A stretch of 64,000 nucleotides of DNA from Halomonas halocynthiae DSM 14573 (GTDB lineage Bacteria; Pseudomonadota; Gammaproteobacteria; Pseudomonadales; Halomonadaceae). Made by a program: the position numbers and the translations under genes. This document shows positions 1-6,986 of the stretch, piece after piece; position 1 is the first letter of the stretch, and every line of letters begins with the position of its first letter. Below the pieces are notes generated by a model that saw only the letters and a program-made list of their open reading frames with translations, ran no database searches and was not told the origin of the DNA. Location: NCBI RefSeq assembly GCF_000425725.1, contig NZ_KE384440.1, positions 442,317-506,316 on the forward strand, given 5' to 3'.

Positions 1-6
1 ATTGGT

Positions 7-291
7 ATGGAGTTCAGTTACTCCAGATACGAAGTCAGAACGCCTGAAGCCGTATGCAATAAGCCAGGCTATAAATTCGTATACATCTCCGTTGACGATT
101 GGGTGCGCGGCTATCGATTTTATCCAACCACAATTGGGCTCAATGATGGCGATAACGTCGTCGCATATATTTCGTGTGATGAACCGTTCGGCGTGGAATT
201 CACCGGCATCGGTAGTTCAATCATGCTCAAGGACGCAGAGACGATATTGCTGAGTTGGGACGGAATTGATTTCGAAGCGCGAAAGAAGTAG
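7..291 (+). CDS. Hypothetical protein, first visible cassette gene (possibly 5'-partial)
   Basis: A 94-residue ORF with an ATG at base 7, so an upstream start outside the window cannot be excluded. It has no signal peptide or membrane segment. The sequence is mixed beta-like with aromatic residues, and I do not recognise a family. It lies on the + strand and is followed by a degenerate attC, matching the cassette layout to its right. A 15-bp stretch inside the gene (128-142) is repeated exactly just after its stop (294-308). Confidence 0.5.
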   Translation: MEFSYSRYEVRTPEAVCNKPGYKFVYISVDDWVRGYRFYPTTIGLNDGDNVVAYISCDEPFGVEFTGIGSSIMLKDAETILLSWDGIDFEARKK

Positions 292-311
292 ATCCACAAT
301 TGGGCTCAGTA

Positions 312-391
312 ATGAACTACAGCACATTCGCCTCCATTGGCGTCGGACCTTTTCACGCGTGTAGCGCGCTGCCGTCTAATCACTGTTATGT
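312..391 (+). repeat. attC site (degenerate inverse core)
   Basis: GTTATGT core at 385-391. The left partner around 312-317 (TGAAC) is poor. The site is placed by the core and by its position between two + strand cassette genes. Confidence 0.4.
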
Positions 392-404
392 GTCATGAGG
401 GATT

Positions 405-659
405 ATGGGTATTTTCGAAGTAGGCATGATTTTTTTCATTCCAACGGGAACCCTGCTCCTAAATGCATGGCGCAAGAAAATAGGTAACGCCCGAGGCTGG
501 CACTATGGTGTCTATGTGTTTGTTTCGGTTGCAATGGCTACAACTCCGCTGCTTTACATTCGGAGTATTGAGCCCAACCACACCGCGCTGGGGGTTGTTT
601 TGGCTGGGGCAGCGTTCTTTTGGTTCGCAATCGTAGGGGCGCGCAGTGCAAACACATAA
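405..659 (+). CDS. Small membrane protein, cassette gene
   Basis: 84 residues with about three predicted membrane segments (near residues 5-20, 36-50 and 60-78) separated by a short basic loop (WRKKIGNARGWHYG). ATG at 405 lies about 14 bases after an attC core, the usual spacing in this array. The stop codon falls within the next attC inverse core. No family is recognised; a role in the inner membrane is the only supportable statement. Confidence 0.6.
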   Translation: MGIFEVGMIFFIPTGTLLLNAWRKKIGNARGWHYGVYVFVSVAMATTPLLYIRSIEPNHTALGVVLAGAAFFWFAIVGARSANT

Positions 660-743
660 CCAGGCAGTCAACCGGACGCCAAAAGCGTGCCGCTTTTGGT
701 TCCCTCCGCTGGCGCTCCGGCACCGGTTACCTTAGCGTTAAAT
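654..743 (+). repeat. attC site
   Basis: Inverse core ACATAAC (654-660) and core GTTAAAT (737-743) enclose an imperfect palindrome. Its centre includes GCCAAAAGCG / CGCTTTTGG, and it also carries CGCTGGCGCTCCGG. Confidence 0.8.
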
Positions 744-759
744 GCCATAAGGAGAGTCC

Positions 760-1356
760 GTGAAAATCTACGGTGACATACAGTCCGGAAATTGTTACAA
801 AGTAAAATTATTATGTTCACTCTTAGGAATTGAGCATGAGTGGGTTCATGTTGATATTCTTGCTGGCGGAACTCAAGCTTCTGATTTTTTGGTTAGAAAT
901 CCAAATGGTAAAATTCCATTGCTTGAACTACCTGATGGACGCTGCCTTTCCGAATCCAATGCAATTTTGAACTATTTGGCTATTGGAAGTGAGTTACTGC
1001 CCAGCGACAACTTTGATCTCGCCAAAGTTCAACAATGGCAGTTTTTTGAGCAGTATAGCCATGAACCGTTTATTGCAGTAGCGCGCTTTATTGCCAAATA
1101 TTTGGGGTTGCCTGAAGATCGTCGTGCCGATTATGAATCAAAGCAGGAAGGCGGCGGTAAAGCTCTATCAGTTATGGAAGCTCAACTTAAAGAAACATCC
1201 TATTTAGCAGGCGAGAAACTAACTACCGCCGATATTACACTCTACGGTTATACTCATGTTGCCGAAGAAGGTGGGTTTGATCTTTCTAATTACCCAGCTA
1301 TACAAGCATGGATTGACAGAATTGCGTCTCATCCTAAATATGTTGGCATGGCGTAA
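760..1356 (+). CDS. Glutathione S-transferase family protein
   Basis: 198 residues, the usual length for a bacterial GST. The N-terminal thioredoxin-like domain carries the NPNGKIPLLEL cis-proline region and the ESNAILNYL motif that contacts glutathione. An all-helical C-terminal domain follows, with the N-capping-type motif LTTADITLYGY. The start is GTG at 760 with AAGGAGAG about 8 bases upstream. Known role of the family: glutathione conjugation or reduction of electrophiles in the cytosol; the substrate is not deducible. It is a cassette gene, with a normal attC before it. After it, inverse core and core abut directly with no attC between. Confidence 0.88.
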   Translation: MKIYGDIQSGNCYKVKLLCSLLGIEHEWVHVDILAGGTQASDFLVRNPNGKIPLLELPDGRCLSESNAILNYLAIGSELLPSDNFDLAKVQQWQFFEQYSHEPFIAVARFIAKYLGLPEDRRADYESKQEGGGKALSVMEAQLKETSYLAGEKLTTADITLYGYTHVAEEGGFDLSNYPAIQAWIDRIASHPKYVGMA

Positions 1357-1364
1357 CGTTAATC
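1351..1364 (+). repeat. Collapsed attC remnant (cores abutting)
   Basis: GCGTAAC (1351-1357) is joined directly to GTTAATC (1358-1364), an inverse-core-like and a core-like heptamer with no spacer. This fits deletion of the attC hairpin. It overlaps the GST stop codon. Confidence 0.45.
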
Positions 1365-1751
1365 GTACTAAGTTTTGACGCCTATAATTTTCTATTTCCA
1401 ATAAAGTCTGAACCTCAAGCGGATCTATTTGATTGGAGTGTTGTAGGCGAGTATCCAAATCCTGATAAATCCGTGGTTGCAGTACTTGAGCATGGTGTAT
1501 CAAATACTGGAGCCAGAACTGCTCCGTTCTATCGCATAGAATTAAGGACAGCAGAAAACTCAAATGAGTGGCGAAACCACTGGGTGGTATGGAACAGTCA
1601 GGTTGGTCAATCTCCTGGCATTAAGTGGCTTGATCAAAATAATATCGAGATTAAACAGGTAAGCTATAGGGTCTGGGAATACGAACCATCAGTAGAGTTA
1701 AACGGTAACACTTATGGGGTTCATTTGAATGTATTGCCAACAAAACCCTAA
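1365..1751 (+). pseudogene. 5'-truncated cassette ORF fragment
   Basis: An open frame runs uninterrupted from the collapsed attC to the stop at 1749-1751, but no ATG or RBS is present at its left end. The first possible start is an internal GTG at 1473 (92 residues). Codons upstream of 1473 in the same frame read as plausible protein (FDAYNFLFPIKSEPQADLFD), so the gene appears to have lost its head rather than to start at 1473. The C-terminal part is rich in Trp, Asn and Val. No family is recognised. Confidence 0.5.
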
Positions 1752-1817
1752 CAAGCGCATCTTGTCGGGCTGGTTTTACGCTGTGCTATAAACAAGCCGC
1801 AAGTGCGGGCGTTAGCT
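1746..1817 (+). repeat. attC site
   Basis: CCCTAAC (1746-1752) and GTTAGCT (1811-1817). The internal stem CGCA-T-CTTG pairs with CAAGTGCG and leaves an extrahelical T, as in typical attC sites. It is closely similar to the attC at 5333-5406. Confidence 0.85.
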
Positions 1818-1848
1818 GCGCAAGGACTCTACTCAGGAGCATAAAAGG

Positions 1849-2475
1849 ATGTATGTCCCGAATCACTTCAAAGAAGAAGACCAAGAGAAACTTCAACAGT
1901 ACATTCGTGATTATGGCTTTGGGCTGCTCGTCATTGCGGACGATGAAGGAATTGAGGCAAACCACGTACCTTTTCATCTGAGTTCTGGCGCAAATAATTC
2001 TCTTGGATATCTTCAGTGTCATCTGGCCCGCAGTAACCCAGTTTGGCAGCGCATGCAGGGCGGCGCTCGAGTGCTCACAGTTTTTCAGGGTCCAGATGCT
2101 TACGTTTCACCGTCATGGTACCCAACCAAGGCTGAGACAGGCCGAGTTGTCCCGACATGGAACTATCTGGCTGTTCATGCGGAGGGTAGCGCCCAGATTA
2201 TTCAGGATCCAAGCTGGCTGAAAAATCATCTACATCAGCTTACAGACCAGCATGAATCCTATATGGCAGCTCCCTGGTCCGTGGACGATGCGCCCACGGA
2301 TTTCACTGACCGTTTGGTGCAGGCTATTGTTGGCGTTGAGATCAAAATCGAAACGTTGACCGGTAAGCTGAAAGCAAGTCAGAATCAGCCGGAGAGGAAT
2401 CGGACCGGTGTTAAAGCTGGTCTAGAAACCGGAGAGGGAGCGCAGAACCGTGCAATGGCCAAACTCATCAGCTAA
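1849..2475 (+). CDS. FMN-binding PaiB-family protein
   Basis: 208 residues, full length for the PaiB/FMN-binding split-barrel family. The N-terminus MYVPNHFKEED and the segments EANHVPFHL, YVSPSWYPTKAETG and VPTWNYLAVHAEG are characteristic of the family. The C-terminus contains the usual KLKASQNQPERNRTGV region. Members bind FMN and were first described as negative regulators in Bacillus; the actual reaction is generally unknown. ATG at 1849 follows CAGGAG. It is a cassette gene between two good attC sites. Confidence 0.88.
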   Translation: MYVPNHFKEEDQEKLQQYIRDYGFGLLVIADDEGIEANHVPFHLSSGANNSLGYLQCHLARSNPVWQRMQGGARVLTVFQGPDAYVSPSWYPTKAETGRVVPTWNYLAVHAEGSAQIIQDPSWLKNHLHQLTDQHESYMAAPWSVDDAPTDFTDRLVQAIVGVEIKIETLTGKLKASQNQPERNRTGVKAGLETGEGAQNRAMAKLIS

Positions 2476-2547
2476 CAAGGGACTGTTGTCAGACGTTTTT
2501 TCCGTCGCTTCGCTCCTACAAAACCGCCGCAAAGCCCAGCGTTATGC
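2470..2547 (+). repeat. attC site
   Basis: AGCTAAC (2470-2476) overlaps the stop of the PaiB-like gene; core GTTATGC at 2541-2547. The centre contains TCGCTTCGCTCC. Confidence 0.8.
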
Positions 2548-2562
2548 CTCAAGGAGGAAGCT

Positions 2563-2922
2563 GTGAAAGAGACCGGAAAGATCAATTATGTTGAGATTCC
2601 CGCCAAGGATCTTAACGTCACGAAAAGGTTCTTTGGTGATGCATTTGGGTGGACATTTGTAGACTATGGTCCAGAGTACGTAGCGATCGAGAACGCAGGA
2701 CTGGATGGTGGATTCTTCAAGTCAGACAATGTGGCCACAACTGAGACAGGAAGTGTATTGGTCGTCCTTTTCAGCACTGACTTGGAAGCAACTCTCGAGA
2801 AAGTAGAGTTGTCTGGCGGAAAAATCGTCAAGGATATTTTCCCGTTCCCGGGTGGTCGCCGTTTTCATTTCAGTGACCCAAATGGCAATGAATATGCCGT
2901 CTGGTCAGAGCCAAATGCGTAA
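2563..2922 (+). CDS. VOC-family (glyoxalase/bleomycin-resistance fold) protein
   Basis: 119 residues, one pair of beta-alpha-beta-beta-beta modules. The N-terminal INYVEIPAKDL and FFGDAFGWTF motifs, and the C-terminal RFHFSDPNGNEYAVWSE with its metal-ligand-type Glu, are typical of single-domain VOC proteins. The start is GTG at 2563 behind AAGGAGGAAG. The family includes metal-dependent isomerases, dioxygenases and drug-binding proteins; the substrate cannot be told. The stop overlaps the following attC. Confidence 0.85.
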   Translation: MKETGKINYVEIPAKDLNVTKRFFGDAFGWTFVDYGPEYVAIENAGLDGGFFKSDNVATTETGSVLVVLFSTDLEATLEKVELSGGKIVKDIFPFPGGRRFHFSDPNGNEYAVWSEPNA

Positions 2923-3000
2923 CCATCGTAGGTACGGCGACGCCTTTTCCATTGTGGCTTCGCCTCTATTCCAAAGCTGCGCATGCTGCGGGCGTTGGGT
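2917..3000 (+). repeat. attC site
   Basis: GCGTAAC (2917-2923) and GTTGGGT (2994-3000). The interior (TACGGCGACGCC ... GGCTTCGCC) resembles the attC at 4518-4632. Confidence 0.78.
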
Positions 3001-3009
3001 CTCAGAAGC

Positions 3010-3270
3010 ATGAAGCTGATCAGGAAGGTGATAAATGGCGTCATCTTGCTAGCGGTTGCCGCTGGTGTCTTGCTTGGTGTTGCCACCTTTCGCTTGGCGC
3101 GGCTACATTACAATAGTGAAGGCAGGTACTTTGATGGTGTCGTGGTTACACATGCGTCGGCACCAGTTGCTTGTGGTTTCCTTTGTGCTGGAGCTTTCTT
3201 CATCGCAGGCATCGCGTTTTTATTTCGGCGGTATTTAATACGTAAAACATCCATCGGGCACGACGCATAG
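3010..3270 (+). CDS. Small membrane protein, cassette gene
   Basis: ATG at 3010, ten bases after the attC core, gives 86 residues (MKLIRKVINGVILL...). An ATG at 2983 lies inside the attC and is an unlikely start. Two hydrophobic segments, roughly residues 7-25 and 50-72, flank a hydrophilic loop, and the end is basic then polar. No family is recognised. Confidence 0.55.
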   Translation: MKLIRKVINGVILLAVAAGVLLGVATFRLARLHYNSEGRYFDGVVVTHASAPVACGFLCAGAFFIAGIAFLFRRYLIRKTSIGHDA

Positions 3271-3280
3271 CTATGCCGTG

Positions 3281-3345
3281 GCCCAACAAGGTGCTCCACG
3301 CGACGTCCACGCCTCCCCGGCCGCGCGTGAACTTGGGCGTTAGAC
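3281..3345 (+). repeat. attC site
   Basis: GCCCAAC (3281-3287) and GTTAGAC (3339-3345), 65 bp, with a GC-rich interior (GCGACGTCCACGCC). Confidence 0.78.
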
Positions 3346-3357
3346 GAAAATCGGAGA

Positions 3358-3978
3358 ATGAGTATTAATATGGAAAGAGAGTATATTTCGGGAATGGGGA
3401 AGAACTCCGTTGTGCCCGATGAAATAAAGGGATGGAATTGGGGCGCCTTTTTGCTTAACTGGATATGGGGCATTGGAAATAGCACTTATATAGCACTTCT
3501 CATGTTTGTTCCCCTGGTTAATGTTGTAATGATCTTCGTACTGGGTGCCAAAGGAAGCGAGTGGGCATGGAGAAACCGAACTTGGCGAGATGTTGAGCAT
3601 TTTAAATCGACTCAGAAAAAATGGAGAAATGCTGGGTTAGCGCTTGTTCTGGTTGTTCTCCCACTATGTTTCATCCTACTTACAAATATGATGAAAGGAG
3701 AGGCGTATGATTTGTCCGTTGACGCAGTTCAATCCAACCCTCAGGTCGTATCTATAGTTGGAGAGAACCCCAAGCCTGGGTTATTTGTCCTCGGCGAAAT
3801 TTCGTATGGTGGTTCTGGTGGCACTGCCAATCTAAATTATTCTATTTCTGGTTCTAAAGGAAGTGCGGAAGTATATGTTTACGCTACAAATCTGGCAGAC
3901 AAATGGGAGCTAAAAGAAGTTCTAGCCGTAAGTAAGGAAAGTGGGGAAAGGGTAGTCGTTTTAAGTCAGTCTGAGTAG
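3358..3978 (+). CDS. Coa1-domain membrane protein with DUF2628-like N-terminus
   Basis: 206 residues. The N-terminal third contains GWNWGAFLLNWIWGIGN and a membrane segment near residues 45-65, then KGSEWAWRNRTW, a pattern found in small bacterial membrane proteins of DUF2628 type. A second membrane segment lies near residues 95-112. The C-terminal part (about 120-206) matches the Coa1 (cytochrome oxidase assembly factor 1) fold pattern: GSGGTANLNYSISGSKGSAEVYVYA written here as two adjoining motifs, GSGGTANLNYSISG and SKGSAEVYVYA, then WELKEVLAV. Topology suggests the Coa1 domain is periplasmic. The link to oxidase assembly is by domain name only. It is a cassette gene with attC on both sides. 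Confidence 0.7.
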   Translation: MSINMEREYISGMGKNSVVPDEIKGWNWGAFLLNWIWGIGNSTYIALLMFVPLVNVVMIFVLGAKGSEWAWRNRTWRDVEHFKSTQKKWRNAGLALVLVVLPLCFILLTNMMKGEAYDLSVDAVQSNPQVVSIVGENPKPGLFVLGEISYGGSGGTANLNYSISGSKGSAEVYVYATNLADKWELKEVLAVSKESGERVVVLSQSE

Positions 3979-3979
3979 C

Positions 3980-4065
3980 GCCTAACAATCCAAGGCAGTG
4001 GGGCATGTTTTTGCTTCGCTGCGCTCAATAATGCAAAAATATGCCCCTGCTTGGGGGCGTTATTT
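3980..4065 (+). repeat. attC site
   Basis: GCCTAAC (3980-3986) and GTTATTT (4059-4065). The interior carries GGGGCATGTTTTTGC and the matching GCAAAAATATGCCCC, plus the frequent TTCGCTGCGCTC loop. Confidence 0.85.
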
Positions 4066-4083
4066 TTTCAATCGGGTTTCGTG

Positions 4084-4515
4084 ATGAATATCGAGATCGT
4101 AGAAAAAGCAGATCACCCTAAGCTGATAGAAGTCTGGGAAGCGTCGGTTAGGGCAACCCACGACTTTTTAGCTGAAGGTGATCTACAGGAGTTAAAGCCG
4201 TTAATTCTGAAACAATATTTTGACGCTGTTGATTTAAGGTGCGTTAAAAACGGCAATGGTGAAATACAGGGATTTTGTGGTGTGCATGACGGTAATATTG
4301 AAATGTTGTTCATTTCACCTGATGCACGTGGAAAAGGCATTGGTGCCATGTTAGCGGCCCATGCTATTAAAGAGAAGGGAGCATCAAAGGTCGATGTAAA
4401 CGAGCAGAATGAACAGGCGGTAGGTTTTTATCAGCATATTGGCTTTAAAGTGATAGGTCGGTCACCAGTTGATGGTCAGGGTAAGCCTTATCCTTTGTTG
4501 CATATGGTGCTATAA
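4084..4515 (+). CDS. yjaB: GNAT N-acetyltransferase, YjaB-like
   Basis: ATG at 4084 gives 143 residues; the in-frame ATG at 4051 is inside the attC. The pattern matches YjaB-type GNAT proteins: SVRATHDFL near the N-terminus, NIEMLFISPDARGKGIG (acetyl-CoA binding motif A with RGKGIG), VDVNEQNEQAVGFY, GFKVIGRSPVDGQGKPYPLLHM at the end in two parts. Members transfer acetyl from acetyl-CoA to an amine in the cytosol; the acceptor is unknown. It is one of four GNAT genes in the array. Confidence 0.87.
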   Translation: MNIEIVEKADHPKLIEVWEASVRATHDFLAEGDLQELKPLILKQYFDAVDLRCVKNGNGEIQGFCGVHDGNIEMLFISPDARGKGIGAMLAAHAIKEKGASKVDVNEQNEQAVGFYQHIGFKVIGRSPVDGQGKPYPLLHMVL

Positions 4516-4517
4516 AA

Positions 4518-4632
4518 ATTTAACAAGGTCAGGCACGGCGACGTCTTTTTCGTTGCAGCTTCGCCTTCACTACAAAGCCGCGCGTGCTGGGAGCCCAAGT
4601 GGCAATCGGGTTTTTCTACAGCCTCGTTAGCT
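4518..4632 (+). repeat. attC site (long)
   Basis: ATTTAAC (4518-4524) and GTTAGCT (4626-4632). At 115 bp it is the longest attC placed here. The region after the CGTGCTGGGAGCCC arm is extended relative to the similar site at 2917-3000. Confidence 0.65.
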
Positions 4633-4648
4633 GTAATCGAGAGATCTG

Positions 4649-5320
4649 ATGAAATTCAAATTACTGGTTGTTTTAGTTGCATGCTTTGTTTTTTCATGCG
4701 CTGCCAATCCTATGAAGCAGTATCAAGAAGATGCAGACTTAATTCGTCTAGAGCATCTTGAGTATTGGACCGATATTATTAACAAATACTATCAAATCAA
4801 AGGAAGCTATCCTTTCCAGGAGGAAATTCAGAATAGTAAAGATATCGTATTAGTTAAAATTGCCACAAAACAGCAAATGCAGTATTTGTCATCGGGCGGT
4901 GATAAGTATGAAAAACGTCTAGACAACAATCAATCGGGTTACTTCAAAGAGCGTTCGGTCAAGGACTTTGTCGCTGAAGTGGAGGCTGTTCTGGGTCATC
5001 AAATTGAAGAAAAATATGATATACAAAAAGTGCCAACATCTAGTCCTGTCGGTTACTACTACTTTACATCTGAAGATGGCTATCTAGTTTGGGTAACTTG
5101 TATCACCTGTGGAGTAACTCAGGTATCAACTCTATTAATGGATGGAGTTACTCCAACTGTAAATATTGTTTCGGAGGGTATGGTTGGCAAGGTCACGAAA
5201 GCATTAACAAGAGAAGAAATGCTTAATCATCCAACGTATAAATCATGGGTTTCAAGGCCGTTCCATAAAAGCGAGTATATGCATAACCTAGTCAAGGAAA
5301 ACAGCCATGACTCAAAGTGA
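4649..5320 (+). CDS. Predicted lipoprotein, cassette gene
   Basis: 223 residues. The N-terminus MKFKLLVVLVACFVFSCAAN is a lipoprotein signal peptide with lipobox VFSC, so the mature protein starts at Cys17. With Ala at +2 it is probably sorted to the outer membrane. The mature part is soluble, with YWTDIINKYYQIKGSYPFQ near residue 30, a central Lys/Gln-rich stretch, and a cysteine pair TCITC near residue 152. ATG at 4649 is preceded by GAGAG. No known family is recognised. It is low in GC relative to core genes. A good attC follows. Confidence 0.68.
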   Translation: MKFKLLVVLVACFVFSCAANPMKQYQEDADLIRLEHLEYWTDIINKYYQIKGSYPFQEEIQNSKDIVLVKIATKQQMQYLSSGGDKYEKRLDNNQSGYFKERSVKDFVAEVEAVLGHQIEEKYDIQKVPTSSPVGYYYFTSEDGYLVWVTCITCGVTQVSTLLMDGVTPTVNIVSEGMVGKVTKALTREEMLNHPTYKSWVSRPFHKSEYMHNLVKENSHDSK

Positions 5321-5332
5321 GAGCCAAATCAC

Positions 5333-5406
5333 AGCTAACAAGCGCATGTTATCGGACTGTGGTTTTCCGCTGTGCTCCAAACCAGCCGCAAATGCGGGCG
5401 TTATGT
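5333..5406 (+). repeat. attC site
   Basis: AGCTAAC (5333-5339) and GTTATGT (5400-5406). Nearly the same sequence as the attC at 1746-1817 (shared AACAAGCGCAT, CGCTGTGCT, GCCGCAA, TGCGGGCGTTA), so the two cassettes share attC ancestry although their genes differ. Confidence 0.87.
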
Positions 5407-5425
5407 ATTCTAAGGAGTTCTAGGC

Positions 5426-5929
5426 TTGGATTTCGAGTTAATTAGAAGCGCTGCAACCTATTCGCTCCCGGCGCTAGTCGTCGTTTTTTGGTCTTACCGG
5501 CTAGTTAAGGCATTTTTCTATACGCCTGCTCCTTCAGGCCCCGCCGCGCTTGGAAGGGCCTTCGGGTTTCTGTTTTCGGGAGAAGTCATGGGGACTGTAA
5601 CTAGTTGGTACCTCTCCTATGTATGGTCATTTTTGGGTGGTGAAGAGTTCATCAATGCACTCCGGCTAGGTTTCTTGACTCTAGTGTTTGTTTTCGTGAG
5701 CACTGGCGCGGGATATCTGGCTGCTCGTAGCTATGAAGACGTAGGAAGAATGAATGCAAAAATATTTCTTGTCGTTGGATTTGTTATGCATTCGATAATT
5801 TCGTCAATAGTGTTCATGCGGTCGGGATACGTAATTATGATGCTCTTAAGCTTCATTCCGTTCAGTATCCTGGGTGCGTTCGTGCAACTAAAACTGCATA
5901 ACCAGTCGCGGCAGGCGGACGCGCCATAG
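5426..5929 (+). CDS. Multi-pass membrane protein, cassette gene
   Basis: 167 residues beginning with TTG at 5426; AAGGAG lies nine bases upstream and supports this unusual start. There are four to five hydrophobic segments (about 12-30, 50-68, 78-98, 112-130 and 137-155). The C-terminus is short and polar. No family is recognised. The stop codon lies inside the following attC. Confidence 0.62.
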   Translation: MDFELIRSAATYSLPALVVVFWSYRLVKAFFYTPAPSGPAALGRAFGFLFSGEVMGTVTSWYLSYVWSFLGGEEFINALRLGFLTLVFVFVSTGAGYLAARSYEDVGRMNAKIFLVVGFVMHSIISSIVFMRSGYVIMMLLSFIPFSILGAFVQLKLHNQSRQADAP

Positions 5930-5955
5930 GCGCACCACTACGATTCGGGTTATGT
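5896..5955 (+). repeat. attC site
   Basis: GCATAAC (5896-5902) and GTTATGT (5949-5955), 60 bp. It overlaps the 3' end of the preceding gene by 34 bases, so the last codons are encoded by attC DNA. Confidence 0.75.
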
Positions 5956-5971
5956 TTTTCTGGAGAAGTAG

Positions 5972-6463
5972 ATGCAATCTGCAAGGGGTATTTCATTAAG
6001 AGCAATGGAGCTGGGGGACCTAGAGGCGGCGGCCGAAGTTCATCGCCTGGCATTCATTAGACAGCAACATTCGTTCAGGTGGCTGGAAAGCAGTCTCAGT
6101 GCAGCCCCCAAAACGTTCTGCTACGTAGCTTACGCTGAAGAGTCCTGCGTTGGGTATATCATCTGGTCTCAGAAAGCGGGGTTTAGGCCGAGCGCGGTAC
6201 TCGAGTTGGAGCAGGTTGCTGTGTCTCCAAGCTTTCAGGGGAATGGTGTCGGTAAAATTCTTATCATAGATACATTGCCTGACGTTACTCGAAAGCTGAA
6301 GCAGCAGGGTGCCGTGTTAAAGCATATTATGGTGACGACACGAGCTGACAACTACGCGCAAAGTCTATACAGAAATGTTCTGGGCGCCGAGGTGGAGGCT
6401 ACCCTGGCAAACCTGTACTCGGCAGACGAAGTGATTATGGTTGCGCGAAATGTCAAAACATAA
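5972..6463 (+). CDS. GNAT N-acetyltransferase
   Basis: 163 residues. The motif A region LEQVAVSPSFQGNGVGKILI (acetyl-CoA binding, Q-G-N-G-V-G) and the later TTRADNYAQSLYRNVLGAEV motif B region are clear. ATG at 5972 is preceded by GGAGAAG. It probably acetylates a small amine or a peptide N-terminus; the substrate is unknown. Its stop overlaps the inverse core of the attC that carries a hexanucleotide expansion. Confidence 0.83.
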   Translation: MQSARGISLRAMELGDLEAAAEVHRLAFIRQQHSFRWLESSLSAAPKTFCYVAYAEESCVGYIIWSQKAGFRPSAVLELEQVAVSPSFQGNGVGKILIIDTLPDVTRKLKQQGAVLKHIMVTTRADNYAQSLYRNVLGAEVEATLANLYSADEVIMVARNVKT

Positions 6464-6549
6464 CCGGGTCAGGCATAGCGACAGCTATTCTGTTTCGGCT
6501 TCGGCTTCGGCTTCGGCTTCGGCTTCGGCTTGTGCGGGCGGCGTTAAAT
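6458..6549 (+). repeat. attC site with expanded loop
   Basis: ACATAAC (6458-6464) and GTTAAAT (6543-6549). The terminal region is replaced by six perfect tandem copies of TTCGGC (6494-6529). Confidence 0.8.
6494..6529 (+). repeat. Hexanucleotide microsatellite (TTCGGC)x6
   Basis: Six exact copies of TTCGGC within the attC. Other attC sites here carry only one related unit (such as GGCTTCGCC or TTCGCT) at the equivalent loop position. Confidence 0.95.
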
Positions 6550-6563
6550 ACCAAGAGGAAGTT

Positions 6564-6881
6564 ATGTCAGGGATAGCTAAAACTCCGAGTCCGCCATATT
6601 ACGCCGTAATTTTTAGTTCTGCCCGCACGGATGGTGATCATGGTTACGATGCAATGGCAAGCAGGATGATTGAGCTGGCGGCTCAACAGAAAGGGTTTCT
6701 TGGTATCGAGTCAGCCCGTGAGGGTGTGGGTATCACCGTTTCGTATTGGGCAAGCGAAGACGCGATCAGGAACTGGAAGCAAAATGCTGAGCACCTTGAG
6801 GCCCAGCGCTTGGGGCATAAGGTCTGGTATTCCGAATTTAAGGTCCGAATTGCAAAGGTTGAACGGGCTTATGGCATTTAA
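6564..6881 (+). CDS. ABM-fold (antibiotic biosynthesis monooxygenase-like) protein
   Basis: ATG at 6564 with AAGAGGAAG upstream gives 105 residues. The sequence YYAVIFSSARTD, AAQQKGFLGIESAR, ITVSYWASEDAIRNWK and HKVWYSEFKVRIAKVER follows the ferredoxin-like dimeric alpha/beta-barrel pattern of ABM-domain proteins. These include haem-degrading and quinone monooxygenases and many proteins of unknown activity. A longer frame starting at 6441 runs through the attC repeat and is rejected. The following attC has a mutated core. Confidence 0.8.
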   Translation: MSGIAKTPSPPYYAVIFSSARTDGDHGYDAMASRMIELAAQQKGFLGIESAREGVGITVSYWASEDAIRNWKQNAEHLEAQRLGHKVWYSEFKVRIAKVERAYGI

Positions 6882-6951
6882 CGAGTCAATCACGCTCGTT
6901 CCCAGTCTGTCGGCGATCCATCGGGTGTCCCTGTCGGGCCGCCGCTTATTT
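6876..6951 (+). repeat. attC site with mutated core
   Basis: ATTTAAC (6876-6882) is good. The only candidate core at the right distance is CTTATTT (6945-6951), which has C in place of the conserved G of GTTRRRY. Confidence 0.45.
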
Positions 6952-6986
6952 TGGTAATAGGCGTCAGAAATAAGGCACACCCTGCT

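Noticed and set aside
4051..4083. Earlier ATG for the YjaB-like gene
   Set aside because: Lies inside the attC; the ATG at 4084 matches the family N-terminus.
6441..6563. Long frame with a Ser-Ala-Ser-Ala run fused to the ABM-fold gene
   Set aside because: It reads through the attC and its TTCGGC repeat; the start at 6564 has a good RBS and begins the recognisable domain.
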